Shown: positions 1 through 10,625 of the stretch, one piece after another
Layout: the number at the start of each line of letters is the position of its first letter
Position numbering within the stretch: the first letter of the stretch is position 1
NCBI RefSeq assembly: GCF_022581195.2
Contig: NC_061480.1
Coordinates: 4,984,892 to 5,048,891 of the forward strand
Direction of reading: 5' to 3'
Source: Helicoverpa zea
Lineage: Eukaryota; Arthropoda; Insecta; Lepidoptera; Noctuidae
Length of the DNA stretch: 64,000 nucleotides
The notes under the pieces: generated by a model
Database searches by the model: none
What the model was told of the DNA's origin: nothing
What the model saw: only the letters and a program-made list of their open reading frames with translations
Program-made: the position numbers and the translations under genes

Positions 1-2037
1 GACCGACATGGTGGCGTTATTATACAAACACTTCAACACCTCGATGTACCGATAGTCAATATGGCATCGTTGGAGTGACTCAAGTACCGCCCATGTTTCC
101 ACCGAATCAAAGGCTTTCTCATAGTCCACAAACGCTAAGCATAATGGCAAGTTATACTCCTCGGTCTTCTGTATAACTTGCCGCAGCGTATGGATGTGGT
201 CTATGGTACTAAAGCCTCTTCGGAAACCGGCTTGTTCGGGAGGCTGGAAGTCATCAAGCCTGTGCTCGAGACGGTTCGTGATAACCCTTGAAAACAGCTT
301 ATAAACATGGCTTAGAAGTGTGATGGGTCTGTAGTTCTTCAATAGGCTGTTGTCACCTTTTTTGAAGAACAACACCACCACACCCCTGCTCCATGCTTCA
401 GGCGTTTTGCCCTCGGACAGGACGCAGTTAAAGAGCTTCTGGAGGACTTTAAGTGCCGGTGTTCCACCCGCTCTCAGAAGCTCTGAAGTGATTCCGTCCT
501 CACCCGGCGCCTTGTTGTTCTTAAGCTGCTTCAGGGCCATCCTAATCTCGTACAGACTGATGTCCGGGATATCTTCGGTATAATGTCGGGACAGCTTGGC
601 TCTTGGATCTCCTGCCAAGCTGTCAACGGACTTTGCGACCGAAGTGTATAACTGTCCATAGAACCTCTCGATCTCGCCTAAAACCTCTGCCTTGGTCGAC
701 GCTATGCTGCCATCCTCCCGTTTCAGCTTAGTCATCTGGCTTTGCCCAATAGACTTGTCCTTTGCGAACACTTTGGAGCCTTGGTTTCGCTGTATGGTCT
801 CTTTAACACGATTCGTATTAAAGAGACGCAGATCGTGTCGCAAGGATTTGGATATTCGTCTATTGAGCTGCCTATATGACTTCGCATCATGGGAAGACTG
901 CAACTGTAGCAAGCGTCGTTCAGCCATGAGGTTTAAGGTTTGCTCGGTTAGTTTTTGAGGCCTATTTTTACGGCAGGGTCTAAAAAACTTAGACCCTACC
1001 GTGCGGACAGTTTCCACTAGTCCGTCGTTGATCTCGTCCACTGACACTAAGTTCTCAAGGCAAGCAAAGCGATTAGAGAGCTCGAGTTGAAAGCTTTCCG
1101 GGTTTTGAATATGGGACCGAGTAGGTCGGAGCGTAGACTTCATCAGACTGGACCTTTCAAGTTTAACATTGATATTCAGTGAGGCTCTTACGATTCGGTG
1201 ATCGCTTCCGGTTTTTACCCTGTTGATCACAGAGACATCACTGAATATCCGTCTCTTGTCGGTCATGAAGAAGTCTATCTCGTTTCTCGTGAAACCATCG
1301 GGACTCAACCAGGTCCATTTCCTGTGAGGCGGCTTCTGGAAGAAAGAGTTCATCATGAAGAGTTCCTCTTTCTCCAGAAAGTCAGCCAGCCTCTGTCCCC
1401 TATGGTTCCGTTGCCCATATCCAAATTGCCCCACTCTCAACTCATCACCGCTTTTCTTGCCCAACCTAGCGTTAAAATCCCCCATAACAACAGTGAAGTG
1501 GGTTTTGGAACTATGTATGGCCCTACTTACGTCCTCATACATAGTCTCCACCTCATCATCGGAGTGTGACGAGGTCGGTGCGTATACCTGAATGACCTTC
1601 AGCGAATATCTTTCGGATATTCTGAGTATTAGGTATATCACCCTGTTCGACACACTGTCGATGGTTGTTATGTTGCTTACGAGGGACTTGTGAACGAGAA
1701 ACCCGACACCACCTTGGGACTTTTGGTCTCCCTCCCGGTAGAAGAGCAAGTTACCAGACTTCAGGGTTACGGTGTCCTCTCCCTCTCTACGGACTTCGCA
1801 TAACCCCATAATGTCCCAATGTAACTTGCTCAACTCCTCTTCCAGCTCGCAGATCTTTTCGTCAGTCCTCAATGTGCGTATGTTGTGTGTTACCAGGGCC
1901 AGTCGTCGTGGGGGTGGGTAGCCGGATCTCTTCCGGAGATTCTTAGCACCCCCTGCTCCGCCGTTACCTTGACCGCTACCCGCGCCAGGGATAGCGGAGC
2001 TGCCGGGGACTGGGGGCCTGGTTTCTGTGCTTCTCAT
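1..2037 (-). CDS. RTE-like non-LTR retrotransposon ORF (endonuclease + reverse transcriptase), cut by window edge
   Basis: An open frame runs on the minus strand from an ATG at 2037-2035 to the window edge; I checked most of the frame and found no stop over 679 codons. An AP-endonuclease domain comes first: THNIRTL near residue 45, a GLCEVRRE motif near 79, GDFNARLG near 186 and SDHRI near 280. A reverse transcriptase follows, with NYRPITLL near 567 and the first catalytic Asp in FVDYEKAFDSV near 637. The FADD/YADD box would lie beyond position 1. In this family the endonuclease nicks the target and the RT copies the RNA in place. The layout is that of RTE-clade LINEs, often misannotated as craniofacial development protein 2-like. 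An open frame of this length suggests a young copy. Confidence 0.88.
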   Translation of the reverse strand, partial: MRSTETRPPVPGSSAIPGAGSGQGNGGAGGAKNLRKRSGYPPPRRLALVTHNIRTLRTDEKICELEEELSKLHWDIMGLCEVRREGEDTVTLKSGNLLFYREGDQKSQGGVGFLVHKSLVSNITTIDSVSNRVIYLILRISERYSLKVIQVYAPTSSHSDDEVETMYEDVSRAIHSSKTHFTVVMGDFNARLGKKSGDELRVGQFGYGQRNHRGQRLADFLEKEELFMMNSFFQKPPHRKWTWLSPDGFTRNEIDFFMTDKRRIFSDVSVINRVKTGSDHRIVRASLNINVKLERSSLMKSTLRPTRSHIQNPESFQLELSNRFACLENLVSVDEINDGLVETVRTVGSKFFRPCRKNRPQKLTEQTLNLMAERRLLQLQSSHDAKSYRQLNRRISKSLRHDLRLFNTNRVKETIQRNQGSKVFAKDKSIGQSQMTKLKREDGSIASTKAEVLGEIERFYGQLYTSVAKSVDSLAGDPRAKLSRHYTEDIPDISLYEIRMALKQLKNNKAPGEDGITSELLRAGGTPALKVLQKLFNCVLSEGKTPEAWSRGVVVLFFKKGDNSLLKNYRPITLLSHVYKLFSRVITNRLEHRLDDFQPPEQAGFRRGFSTIDHIHTLRQVIQKTEEYNLPLCLAFVDYEKAFDSVETWAVLESLQRCHIDYRYIEVLKCLYNNATMSV

Positions 2038-2220
2038 TGGGGGGGTAATTGCCTTTAATCGCCACGCTTGGCAGGCGGGTTGGCGATCGCAGTGAGGGTA
2101 TGCAGTACGCGGAGGACGCTGCTGCCCGACCTCCGGTTTGTCCCTTAGTCGCCTCTTACGACACCCACGGGATGATTTGGGGGGAGCGCAATTCTAAGCC
2201 GGCGTCCCACGGCGGTGAGA
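2038..2220 (-). other. Probable 5' leader of the RTE-like element
   Basis: This GC-rich stretch directly upstream of the LINE start codon contrasts with the AT-rich DNA that starts near 2225. It is probably the element's 5' untranslated region. The exact 5' end and any target duplication cannot be fixed because the 3' end lies outside the window. Confidence 0.5.
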
Positions 2221-3699
2221 ATATCGGTAAAATAAAATTGATTGTGTATTAGATATTAGTCCAATGTCATCGCAAAGATAGTCTTAATCCTTAATGTATT
2301 TGATTTAAAACAAAATCATCATATGCCTAGTCTTTTTCCAACTATGTTGTGGTTGGCTTCTGCAGCTGAGTACCAGTGTGCAACTGCCTGTCTGACCTCC
2401 TCAACCAACCCTTGGGAAATCTGGTTTCCGACTTTTTCCCCGTTATGTACGGAAGTCCAAAAAGATTGAGTTAGAACTTCACACAAGCGATAATAATCGG
2501 TAGCCGATTTTTGTAGGAGAAAAATAGAATGCACTGTTAGCAAAAGCGCAAAGCTCACGTCCTACAAAAATCCTAGTCAAAACGACCTACAAAAAATCGG
2601 TCCTACAAAAATTATGACGTGGGCGTACAGGATATTAAATTAAAACCACACACTAATTGACCAACGTAGGCGTGGCACGGGGTGGGCTTCAGCTATCGAT
2701 CGCATTGCAATACTGCATATACATACAAATGCAGTTACCACGATCGCTCATACCATCCCGATCAATAGAGTTGAGTTGCGCAATAGTTGCCTAGGCTAGG
2801 CTTTACTTGTTGAGGATAGATTTTGTATAGAACTGTTTTCTCAGACCACACACAGAATTGTGTTGTTCTACTGTTTTTTCTTCACAACAAAATTAACCTT
2901 CAAAAAATTCGGATTTTGACCCTACTTTAACTTCTTATGTTATATTATACGGATGGTGGTTTATACATAAAAAAATTGCATGCAAACATTTCTAAACTGT
3001 CCGCGAAATAGCAACCTTTGCGCGCGAACACGAAATTGGCCAAATATTAGTTCGGAACTCCCACGAGTCCGACTCACGCCAAACTTGACCAATTTTGTTT
3101 ATCAAAATATAGCTTAAAGCTGCTGCTTCCTTAGGTAGACTTGTTGATCATCCAGCAACGCTAAATATTAAGCTGGTATAGTGGGTCAACTATACCACCA
3201 AAGGCCCAAACTCCACCAACATATAGTATGTGATACACACCGATTGTTTAAGTATTGTGTCTGCTTTGTGGATAGTAAAGTGGTTAAACAACTAATAGAG
3301 TTTCTCCACTCAGGGATTCTACTGAGTGGACGGGAAAAAAAGAACTTCTCTGCTCTGACCCACTTTAGTGGAGTCTTTACCATTGGTCTATTGCCGGTTA
3401 GTCTAAAAAATGTATTGATTTATTCCAACTCAAAATGTATGCGGATTCCGACATAATATGTAAACTAAGAAAGCATTTATATTCAACGTCAAGTTTAGAT
3501 TGTGTGATAAAACGGCAAAACTCATGTTTTCTAAAATTGCCTTGTTTCTTCAACTTCTCTAACATAGAGGTACTGAAAAACATACTTTTACAGTTGTTTT
3601 CAAATATTTTTAACATCGATAAAATCTAATTATTTTTATCAAAGTCGCAAAATTTACGTTTTTATCTTGTTTGGGGTTGACTTATAAGTCTAACTGAAG
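2221..3699. other. AT-rich intergenic DNA with one repeat remnant
   Basis: I see no convincing coding exon here. About 2322-2420 is a diverged copy of the interspersed family called A in this annotation (core TTGGGGTCGGCTTCCAG). About 2560-2615 has three spaced copies of CCTACAAAAA. The short open frames of 65-91 codons have no recognisable domain. Confidence 0.5.
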
Positions 3700-3990
3700 G
3701 CAGAGCGCACTGCCTCTCTGACCTCAACCCAGTTACCTGGGCGACCCGATACATCTCGGCAAGACTGGTTGCCAGACTTTCTGGCTCCTGATTAACTGTC
3801 ATTGAACATCCTTGGCAGTCGTTAATCAGAAGCCAGTAAGTCTGACACCAGTCTAATCAAGGGGTATTGGGGTGCCCGGGTAACTGGGTTGAGGGGGGTC
3901 AGGTAGGGCAGTCGCTCCTTGTAAAGCACTGGTACTCAGCTACATCCGGTTAGACTGGAAGCCGACCCCAACATAGTTGAGAAAAGGCTC
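3700..3990. repeat. Family A interspersed repeat, two copies in inverted arrangement
   Basis: The left half (about 3705-3815) reads in the forward direction of family A. The right half (about 3815-3990) reads in reverse and ends with the complement of TTGGGGTCGGCTTCC. The two halves form a large imperfect inverted repeat. A further forward piece follows at about 3993-4095. Family A recurs at least 15 times in this window and in longer copies is joined to a tRNA-like segment, so it is probably SINE-derived. Confidence 0.7.
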
Positions 3991-4097
3991 GGAGGATGAT
4001 TATCCGTAACGACTGTCAAAGATGTTCAAATGACAGCCGGGACCCACTAATTTATCGTGGCTTCCGAAACACGGAAGAACTCGTAATGGTCCCTTTG

Positions 4098-4958
4098 GCG
4101 ACCTCGATGGTGCAATGGTCACCATGCCGGACTGCCGAACCTGGGGTCCCGGGTTCGATTCCCGGGTCGGTCGACATTTGTGTGATGAGCATGCTTGTTG
4201 GCCGTGGTCTGGGTGTTACAATATGTATTTATAAATATGTATACAGGGTTACTGGTAAGTAGACCGCATCCTTTCAGGAGGTGATAGTACTGGTCAATAC
4301 GGACAAATTTGACCCTGGGATATACTGGGCAAAAGTTAACCCGTTTCAAGATAATCGAATTTTAAGATCGATTCTTTACAAGTCGTCTAGGTACACGTAT
4401 ACATTTTTATTACTAGTTAAAAGTCTCGTTTTTGCGAGTTTTTGTGTATTTTGTGGCTTTTTGGATAGCTAGACAAATGTAGATGTTTTTAAAGTATTCT
4501 GCACAAAAAAATGAAGAGTAATATTTTTGAGAAAATATCTACTAAAAAAGTAATTGCTGTTCGCTATAATTTCCTCTGTGATTTGTACAGTTTTATGGTT
4601 TGTTATTATGAAATGATTCATCTTCTATCCAAAAACACACAAAAGTCCACAAAAACGAGACTTTTGACTAATAATGAAAATTTATACGTGTACCTAGACG
4701 ACCGATCTTGAAATTCGATTATCTTGAAACGGGTTAACTTTTGCCCAGTGTATCCCAGGGTCAAATTTGTCCGTATTGACCTATACTATCACCTCCTGAA
4801 AGGATGCGGTCTACTTACCAGTAACCCTGTATATGTTGCTATATGTAGTTTATCAGTTGGGTTAACACCCATAACACAAGTTAATTAATAACTTACCATG
4901 GGGCTAACCGACCGTGTGTGAAAAAGTGTCCCGACATTATTATTATTATTAAAAAAAA
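4098..4958 (+). mobile_element. tRNA-derived SINE (family C), split by a foldback element
   Basis: The head at 4098-4180 resembles a tRNA gene, with an A-box-like GATGGTGCAATGG and a B-box-like GGGTTCGATTCC. The body continues to about 4243, is interrupted, and resumes at 4830, ending in a short (ATT)n tail after TGTCCCGAC. The minus-strand copy at 23525-23790 is uninterrupted and gives the unbroken order. Such SINEs are transcribed by RNA polymerase III and mobilised by LINE enzymes. Confidence 0.75.
4244..4829. mobile_element. Foldback DNA element with terminal inverted repeats of about 200 bp
   Basis: The left end CAGGGTTACTGGTAAGTAG is repeated inverted at the right end. The inverted identity continues with few mismatches for roughly 200 bases on each side, leaving a loop of under 200 bases. 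It interrupts a family C SINE and is flanked on both sides by TATA. Comparison with the SINE copy at 23525-23790 supports a single TATA in the empty site. There is no coding capacity, so it is non-autonomous; the superfamily is not assigned. Confidence 0.82.
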
Positions 4959-5355
4959 TATATCAAGATGGTCACCCATCCACGGATCGACTAAGCTAAA
5001 CGTACTACTACGTGCAAGATAACACGATATATTTATCATAATCTAAACAGAATGTATTAACATACTATTACTATTAATTTATTTCAGTCATGTTTTAATA
5101 ATCTATTACGTTTATTACTGAATATTGATTATGGTCATTATGATAAACGTAAGGCACGATAAACTGGTGGGTTCCGGCCTCGTTGTAAAAGCCAGAAATA
5201 AATATTTTATGGAAAAGGCTAGGCAGATGATTTTAATACATCTGTAAGATAAATTAATTAATAAGTGACATACATATTTTAGTTATTCTCAGTTCAATCA
5301 GATAACGCACAGCTTATATATTACTAAAACTAATTATGTAGATAGATTACACTTT
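4959..5355. other. AT-rich DNA, nothing recognised
   Basis: No coding exon, RNA gene or repeat family was recognised in this stretch. Confidence 0.4.
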
Positions 5356-5640
5356 TTGTTTTTACGGTTCCGTACCCAAGTGGTAAAACGGGGCTCTTTT
5401 GTTTTCGCTCCTCCGTCCGTCCGTCCGTCTGTTACCAGGCTGTAATCTCATGAACCGTGAGCTGAAATTTTCACAGATGATGTATTTTTGTTGCCGCTAT
5501 AACAACAAATTCTGAAAACTAGAATTAAATATTTTGGGGGGCTCCCATACAAAAAACGTGATTTTTTGTCCGATTTACAAATAATGGTACGGAACTCTTC
5601 GAGCGCGAGTCCGACTCGCACTTGGCCGGTTTTTTTTGTC
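5356..5640 (+). repeat. Interspersed repeat family E
   Basis: This copy runs from a GTCCGTCCGTC-rich head through TTGTTGCCGCTATAACAAC and ends in CACTTGGCCGGTTTTTT. The same blocks in the same order recur at 26875-27225, partly at 31480-31640, and rearranged at 46700-46895. It is a common moth interspersed repeat. I cannot assign its class from sequence alone. Confidence 0.7.
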
Positions 5641-5724
5641 TTTAAATTCAGTCAAAATCTGAATTTTAGGTATTCGGCAGTTTTGATCCTGCATCTTAGG
5701 TACGAATGTCTATGTTCTATTTCA

Positions 5725-5940
5725 GGTCAGCCAATTCTTTCTTGAACAGATATCTTGGATAGCAATGACTGAGTAAAGCTGGAGGAAAGCCATCTTGAGG
5801 AAACCTGGCCTTCAAGAGTTTGAAATCGCCAATCCTACTCGAGCAGGCGAAGTGATTAACGTTCATTCCTTCTCTGTGTGAGAAGAGGCCTGTGCCCTGC
5901 AGGACTGCAAGGCTGAAGAAGAGAATTTAGGTGACGGCCT
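5725..5940 (+). repeat. Family D SINE, 3' fragment
   Basis: It matches the 3' two thirds of the full copy at 7513-7800, including CATCTTGAGGAAACCTGG and the GAAGAGGCCTGTGCCC block near the end. The tRNA-like head is missing. Confidence 0.65.
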
Positions 5941-7512
5941 AGACACAAACAATGTGTAATATTTCTCAAATGTTATTATATTATGTATATTTAGGCATCG
6001 TTTTTGGCACTTTATGAAGCAACAGTGACCTTCAAAAGCTGGTCACTTTCACTACTAGATCTTATTTATTATTTAAAGTTGTATTATTTAGCATTTTAAA
6101 GTTAATATAATGATAGTGCATCTACACTAATATAATAAAAATATTTAGTTTGTTCCCCTGAAGGCTCCGAACCTTCAGAACCAGTTCGAAAAATTATGTC
6201 GCCGCTTGGAAACTAGACTACGCCAGATTAATTTTAAGCTATACATATTATGTCCGGGCACGGGACGAAGATCCCCCGGGTAGCAGGTGAAACCGTGGGG
6301 AATAGCTAGCTTTGTGATAATTCTGTTTGTTATAGTTTTTATAGTATTTTCTATGAGGACCTAGTTGCCTGAAATAAAGGTAGATATATAAGCAGAGGGG
6401 CATCTTAGGTAGGTCAAGGTCAAAGTTTGAAAAAATCATAACAACATTCCCGTTCAATGCGAAGTCTTAGGCCTAAGTTTGTCGAAAACAAAGTCACGGA
6501 TGGTTTTTAAGGTTCCGTCCTCAAAGGATAGCAACAGGGTATTATACCATTTATACCCTAAAAAGTCCTTCCGTAAGCAAAACAAGTCATTCCTTATTCA
6601 AAAATGGGCCTCAAAGATTAAATACAAAATCACGGAAGACATACCTCATCAGAACAGGCCGCCATTTTGTCAAAATCCAAGGACCGACACCGATGCATCA
6701 CACAAATGCACCGCACTAGCCTACGCACTAATTGAGACTGAAACCTAGCTGGGATTCAAACCGAAAATTTCAGTAGCTGCAATGCGCATGCCCGTTTCGA
6801 AATGCAATAATATAGTGCATAGAAGCCACGCCTTTTGAGTGGTAGGGGAAAGGAGATGAGGTATGGTGTTACCAAAAAGGGGGAAGGGGTTGTGTGAGAC
6901 GAATGTTTTGCACATGTATCAAATGATAACATGATCCTGGATAATATGTAAAGCACTGGTACTCAGCTACATCCGGTTAGACTGGAAGCCGACCCCAACA
7001 TAGTTGGGAAAAACGCTCGGAGTATGATGAATCCTGGATAACATGAATAAACAGAAATGAATTAATATCTTCGGCACGCTGGAGTGACGATCGGCCAAAA
7101 CCGCAGAGGTAGCGGAGTTGCCATAAGGAAGGTAGGCCAGTAGCCTTCTTGTAAGTCAAATAACCTGCGGCGAAGTACTTGCTTAGGAGATTTTGCGTTA
7201 TGACTCTATGCCCAATACAATTTGGAAGCTGGAGAGCTGAAGTTTGTGTGACATGGCACAGTTTAAAGGGGACTGCTTATCATAATGGAAATGTTACTTT
7301 ATAAAAAAAACAACCTCTCTAATGCTGACATCTGTTTCAGAGAACTCACAAAAATTGCTATGAGAGAAAGAATTTCCAAATCAGTTTATAAGATCCCACT
7401 GTCTATCCGTCCTACAACTTTACCTCATTGTGAGCATCTATATTGAAATGTCCAAATAGGATATTTTTCTTAGATAACCAAGAAATATCAAATAAGAACA
7501 ATAGAATAAATT
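5941..7512. other. Non-coding DNA with one family A fragment
   Basis: About 6944-7030 is a reverse-strand family A fragment. The rest shows no domain-bearing frame. The short frames at 6248-6457, 6479-6748 and 6756-6956 lack recognisable motifs and are treated as chance. Confidence 0.45.
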
Positions 7513-7800
7513 AAGTCCTGGTGGCCTAGTGGGTAAAGAACCAACCTCTCGAGTATGAGAGTGTGGGTTCGACTGCAGGTCAGGCAAGTACCAATGCAAC
7601 TTTTCTTAGATTGCATGTACTTTCTAAGTATATTTTGGACACCAATGGCTGATAAAAGGTGAAGGAAAACATCTTGAGGAAACCTGGACTGTAAAGTCTG
7701 AAATCACCAACCCGCATTGAGCAAGCGTGGTGATTAACGCTCAATCCTTCTTCTTGTGAGAGGAGGCCGCAGCCAGCAGTGGGACGATAAAAAAAGGTGT
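7513..7800 (+). mobile_element. tRNA-derived SINE (family D), near full length
   Basis: The head has an A-box-like TGGCCTAGTGGGTAAAG and a B-box-like GGGTTCGACTGC, as in tRNA genes. The body contains CATCTTGAGGAAACCTGG and ends with CAGCAGTGGGACGATAAA. Partial copies are at 5725-5940, 9690-9860, 10855-10945, 30627-30690 (reverse) and 32515-32580. The tRNA-like head recurs in reverse at the end of long family A copies (about 46330-46400, 50840-50910, 53390-53475). Confidence 0.78.
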
Positions 7801-10270
7801 AACAGTAACCAAGAAATAATCCTTGAAAGGACAAAAGCCGCCATGATTAAGGTCATTCGAACTCATAAGCTATGCAGACCACATAACTGCAAAGCTAGAA
7901 GGCATGTATTTGACGCATTTTAAATGACTTATACTGCACGTGTTAAGTTACGTCATAACTACAGATTCCTTTGGTTAATTGCGAATTGTAGTGTTTATGG
8001 AGTAATGTAAAAATTATGCTTATTTGGTGTTTGAGGTTATTCTTTATTAATAGTTATGAAGAATTCTATGTTATGAAGTTATTTGTCCTTTTAATGCTAC
8101 TATGCATCCTCATCTACCCAGCCCTTTCCTATGAGTCGGCTTCCAGTCTAACCGGATGTAGCGGAATACCCATTTTTTAAACGGAGGAAGGTCGGCTAGG
8201 CAGTCGCTCCATGTGGCACACTGTTACTCAGCTGCATCCAGTTATACTGGAAGTCGACTCCAACGTAGATAGGAAATGGCTAGGCGTATGATGAATTGCA
8301 TCCGTCAACCCGGACTGACAGACAATGTATCACTATAAATCTTTAAAGCTGTTTCCCGCGGTTTCGCTCTCGTTCCAGCGGAACTACTTCCGATACCCGG
8401 ACAAAGTATAGCCTATGTTACTCGGGGATAGTGTAGCTTCCAAATAGTGGAAGAATTTTTCAAATTGGTTCAATAGCTTCGGTGCCTTAAGGGTATAAAC
8501 AAAAAAATGTTTCCTCTTATATAATTATATTAGTACTAGCCAGTTACAGGCCGCGTCCCGTGGGAACTACTGCCCGTACCGGGATAAATTATAGCCTATG
8601 TTACTTGGGAAGAGTGTAGCGCCCCAACAGTGAAAGAATTTTTTAAATTGGGTCAGTAGTTTTGGTGCCTTGAGTACAAACGAATGTTTCTTCTCTATTG
8701 TATTCGTATATGTATAGATGGTAAATATATATTAGTATGGAAGTATAGACAAGCGGACGACACAAGACCTTTGGCTTCCAAAGCCAATTTGCATACTTGT
8801 CGAAGATCACAAAACTGCATTTTTTCTATTCAGATTATGTTACTGCGCTCAAATTATGAAATGCTCATTAAAATTGGCGTTTCTAGATGTAAATGCAAGA
8901 ATATTTCAAGGTCATTGAATTTTAAGCGAGGTTCCGATATTTTGAGTGTCATTTCAACATTTGATTTGATTAGTTTTTAGTTATATAAAAGTAGATGATC
9001 GAAAAAATATGTTATCAAATCCAACATAAAGGTGTTTTAAACAAGCTTTTTTTAAAAAGTCAAATCAACCTTTGTTATGAAAAGCAAGATTTAAAAGACA
9101 TTTTTTATTTATTTAATAATCAGCCCCCTGAAACTCCGGAACTCCGATAAAATCTAGCACCAAATCAAGGAAGGAAAGACACATTGAACAGTGGAAACCC
9201 AACGCGTAGGTACTTTTCCTCGAATTTTCATAGACAAAACCGCAATGATTTTATATGGTCACTTTTCCTGATAGAAAATGGTTACCTTTAGTTACATTGT
9301 TAATTACCAGAATCAGTGAACGATATGAGGATAATGATATTCCATGAATGAGAACGTTAAAATACCTGGTAAGCAGTGATTTAAGTATACTTATGAATGA
9401 TTAATATAATAATCGTGTTTTTTTGAGGTGCGAGATCATCTGACGCCGGCCGCTGTGGGTGCGGCGTGAGGGAGTTTCAGACTCTTACTGACTAAAACCC
9501 ACCATTTTTCATCTTAAGACCTTTGTGTACCAGGGACCCAGTAGCTCAATCGAACAATCCCGCAGCCCCATCGAGGGATTATCAAATTACGCCCAGACGC
9601 CATTAAAACGGAGTGGATCGAAGAAGTTTTTAAACAAGCAATAGAATGTCTCAGCTCAGACAAATGTAACTTTGCTAAGGTTATATGTATTGTGCGTAAG
9701 TGTGTCTTTTGGACTCCAATGATTAACAGTTAAGGAAAACATAATTGAGGAAACCTGTACTTAAGTCTGAAAACGCCAATACACCTTAAGCAAGCTTGGC
9801 CTTAGAAGAGGCCTATGCCCAGCAGTGGGACAGCTAAGAAGCCTGATGATGATGATGAAGACACTCTTCAAGATTTCTAAAATCATCTTAGTGCTACCAG
9901 GAAAAAACCACACGCAGCGATAAAAACAAAAATAACCTCCGCGTATTTACGTTTATATTTTTACATACAAAATGACCTTGAAGACTGCAGTATGTCAGTA
10001 GTGTTGTGGGTCAAGTTTAAACAATTATATGTTGGTGTACCCCGTGGGTTAATATGTTTTCAATACTCTGTAATATAGGTAGGTTAATAGCGTGGGTTCG
10101 GTTGTTTTGTGAAATGAGTTCATGGGACTGGATAAGAAATGTGTGTCTCCTAGAAGTTTCTATCTATCGTGCGAGAAGAAGTTCTCTCGGGACGCGGGTG
10201 AAACCACAGGATACAACTAGTCATAGGATTCTCTAAACTTCTACTCTTTACATCTATATTACTATAAAAA
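7801..10270. other. Intergenic DNA with scattered repeat fragments
   Basis: Two broken family A fragments lie at 8110-8290. Two LINE 3'-tail fragments with the TATAGCCTATGTTACT block lie at about 8340-8480 and 8535-8670. About 9425-9540 is a fragment of family H (CAGACTCTTACTGACTAAAA), and 9690-9860 is a family D SINE 3' fragment. No coding exon is supported; the 98-codon frame at 8684-8980 has no motif. Confidence 0.5.
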
Positions 10271-10274
10271 CTGA

Positions 10275-10625
10275 CTGCCTCGTTGGTCTAGTGGTCGCAA
10301 GCGCGGCTGCTGTGCCAGAGGTCTCGGGTTCGATTACCGGGTCGGGCCGAAATCGCTTTGTGGGTTTTCTTAAACTTTCACAAAGCAGCCCGTAGTCTGG
10401 AAGTTGGTGATTGATTCACCCGTGCATCGGAGAGCACGTAAATGTCGGTCCTGCGCCTGATCTCTCTCCGGTCGTGTCGGATTGCCGTCCCATCGGGTTA
10501 TGAGAGTAAAGGAATAGGGAGTGCACCTGTGTCTGCGCAAATGCTTGTGTACTATAATATGTCCTGCGCAGCTGGCTGATCTCCTTAGATGAGAACAGCC
10601 GCCGTGGCCGAAATCGGCCGTGGAC
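10275..10625 (+). mobile_element. tRNA-derived SINE (family B)
   Basis: The tRNA-like head has TGGTCTAGTGGTCGCAAG (A box) and GGGTTCGATTACC (B box), followed by a conserved body with GATCTCTCTCCGG and ATAATATGTCCTGCGCAG. Further copies are at 16340-16670 and 54284-54640, with a reverse partial copy at 27940-28115. The body is probably related to a partner LINE tail. Confidence 0.8.

Noticed and set aside
350..1591. Plus-strand frames of 77-123 codons at the left edge
   Set aside because: They are antisense shadows of the long RTE-like ORF on the minus strand.
4098..4180. tRNA gene
   Set aside because: A and B boxes are present but the sequence does not fold as a complete tRNA and continues into a SINE body. 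The same applies near 7513, 10275, 16340 and 54284.
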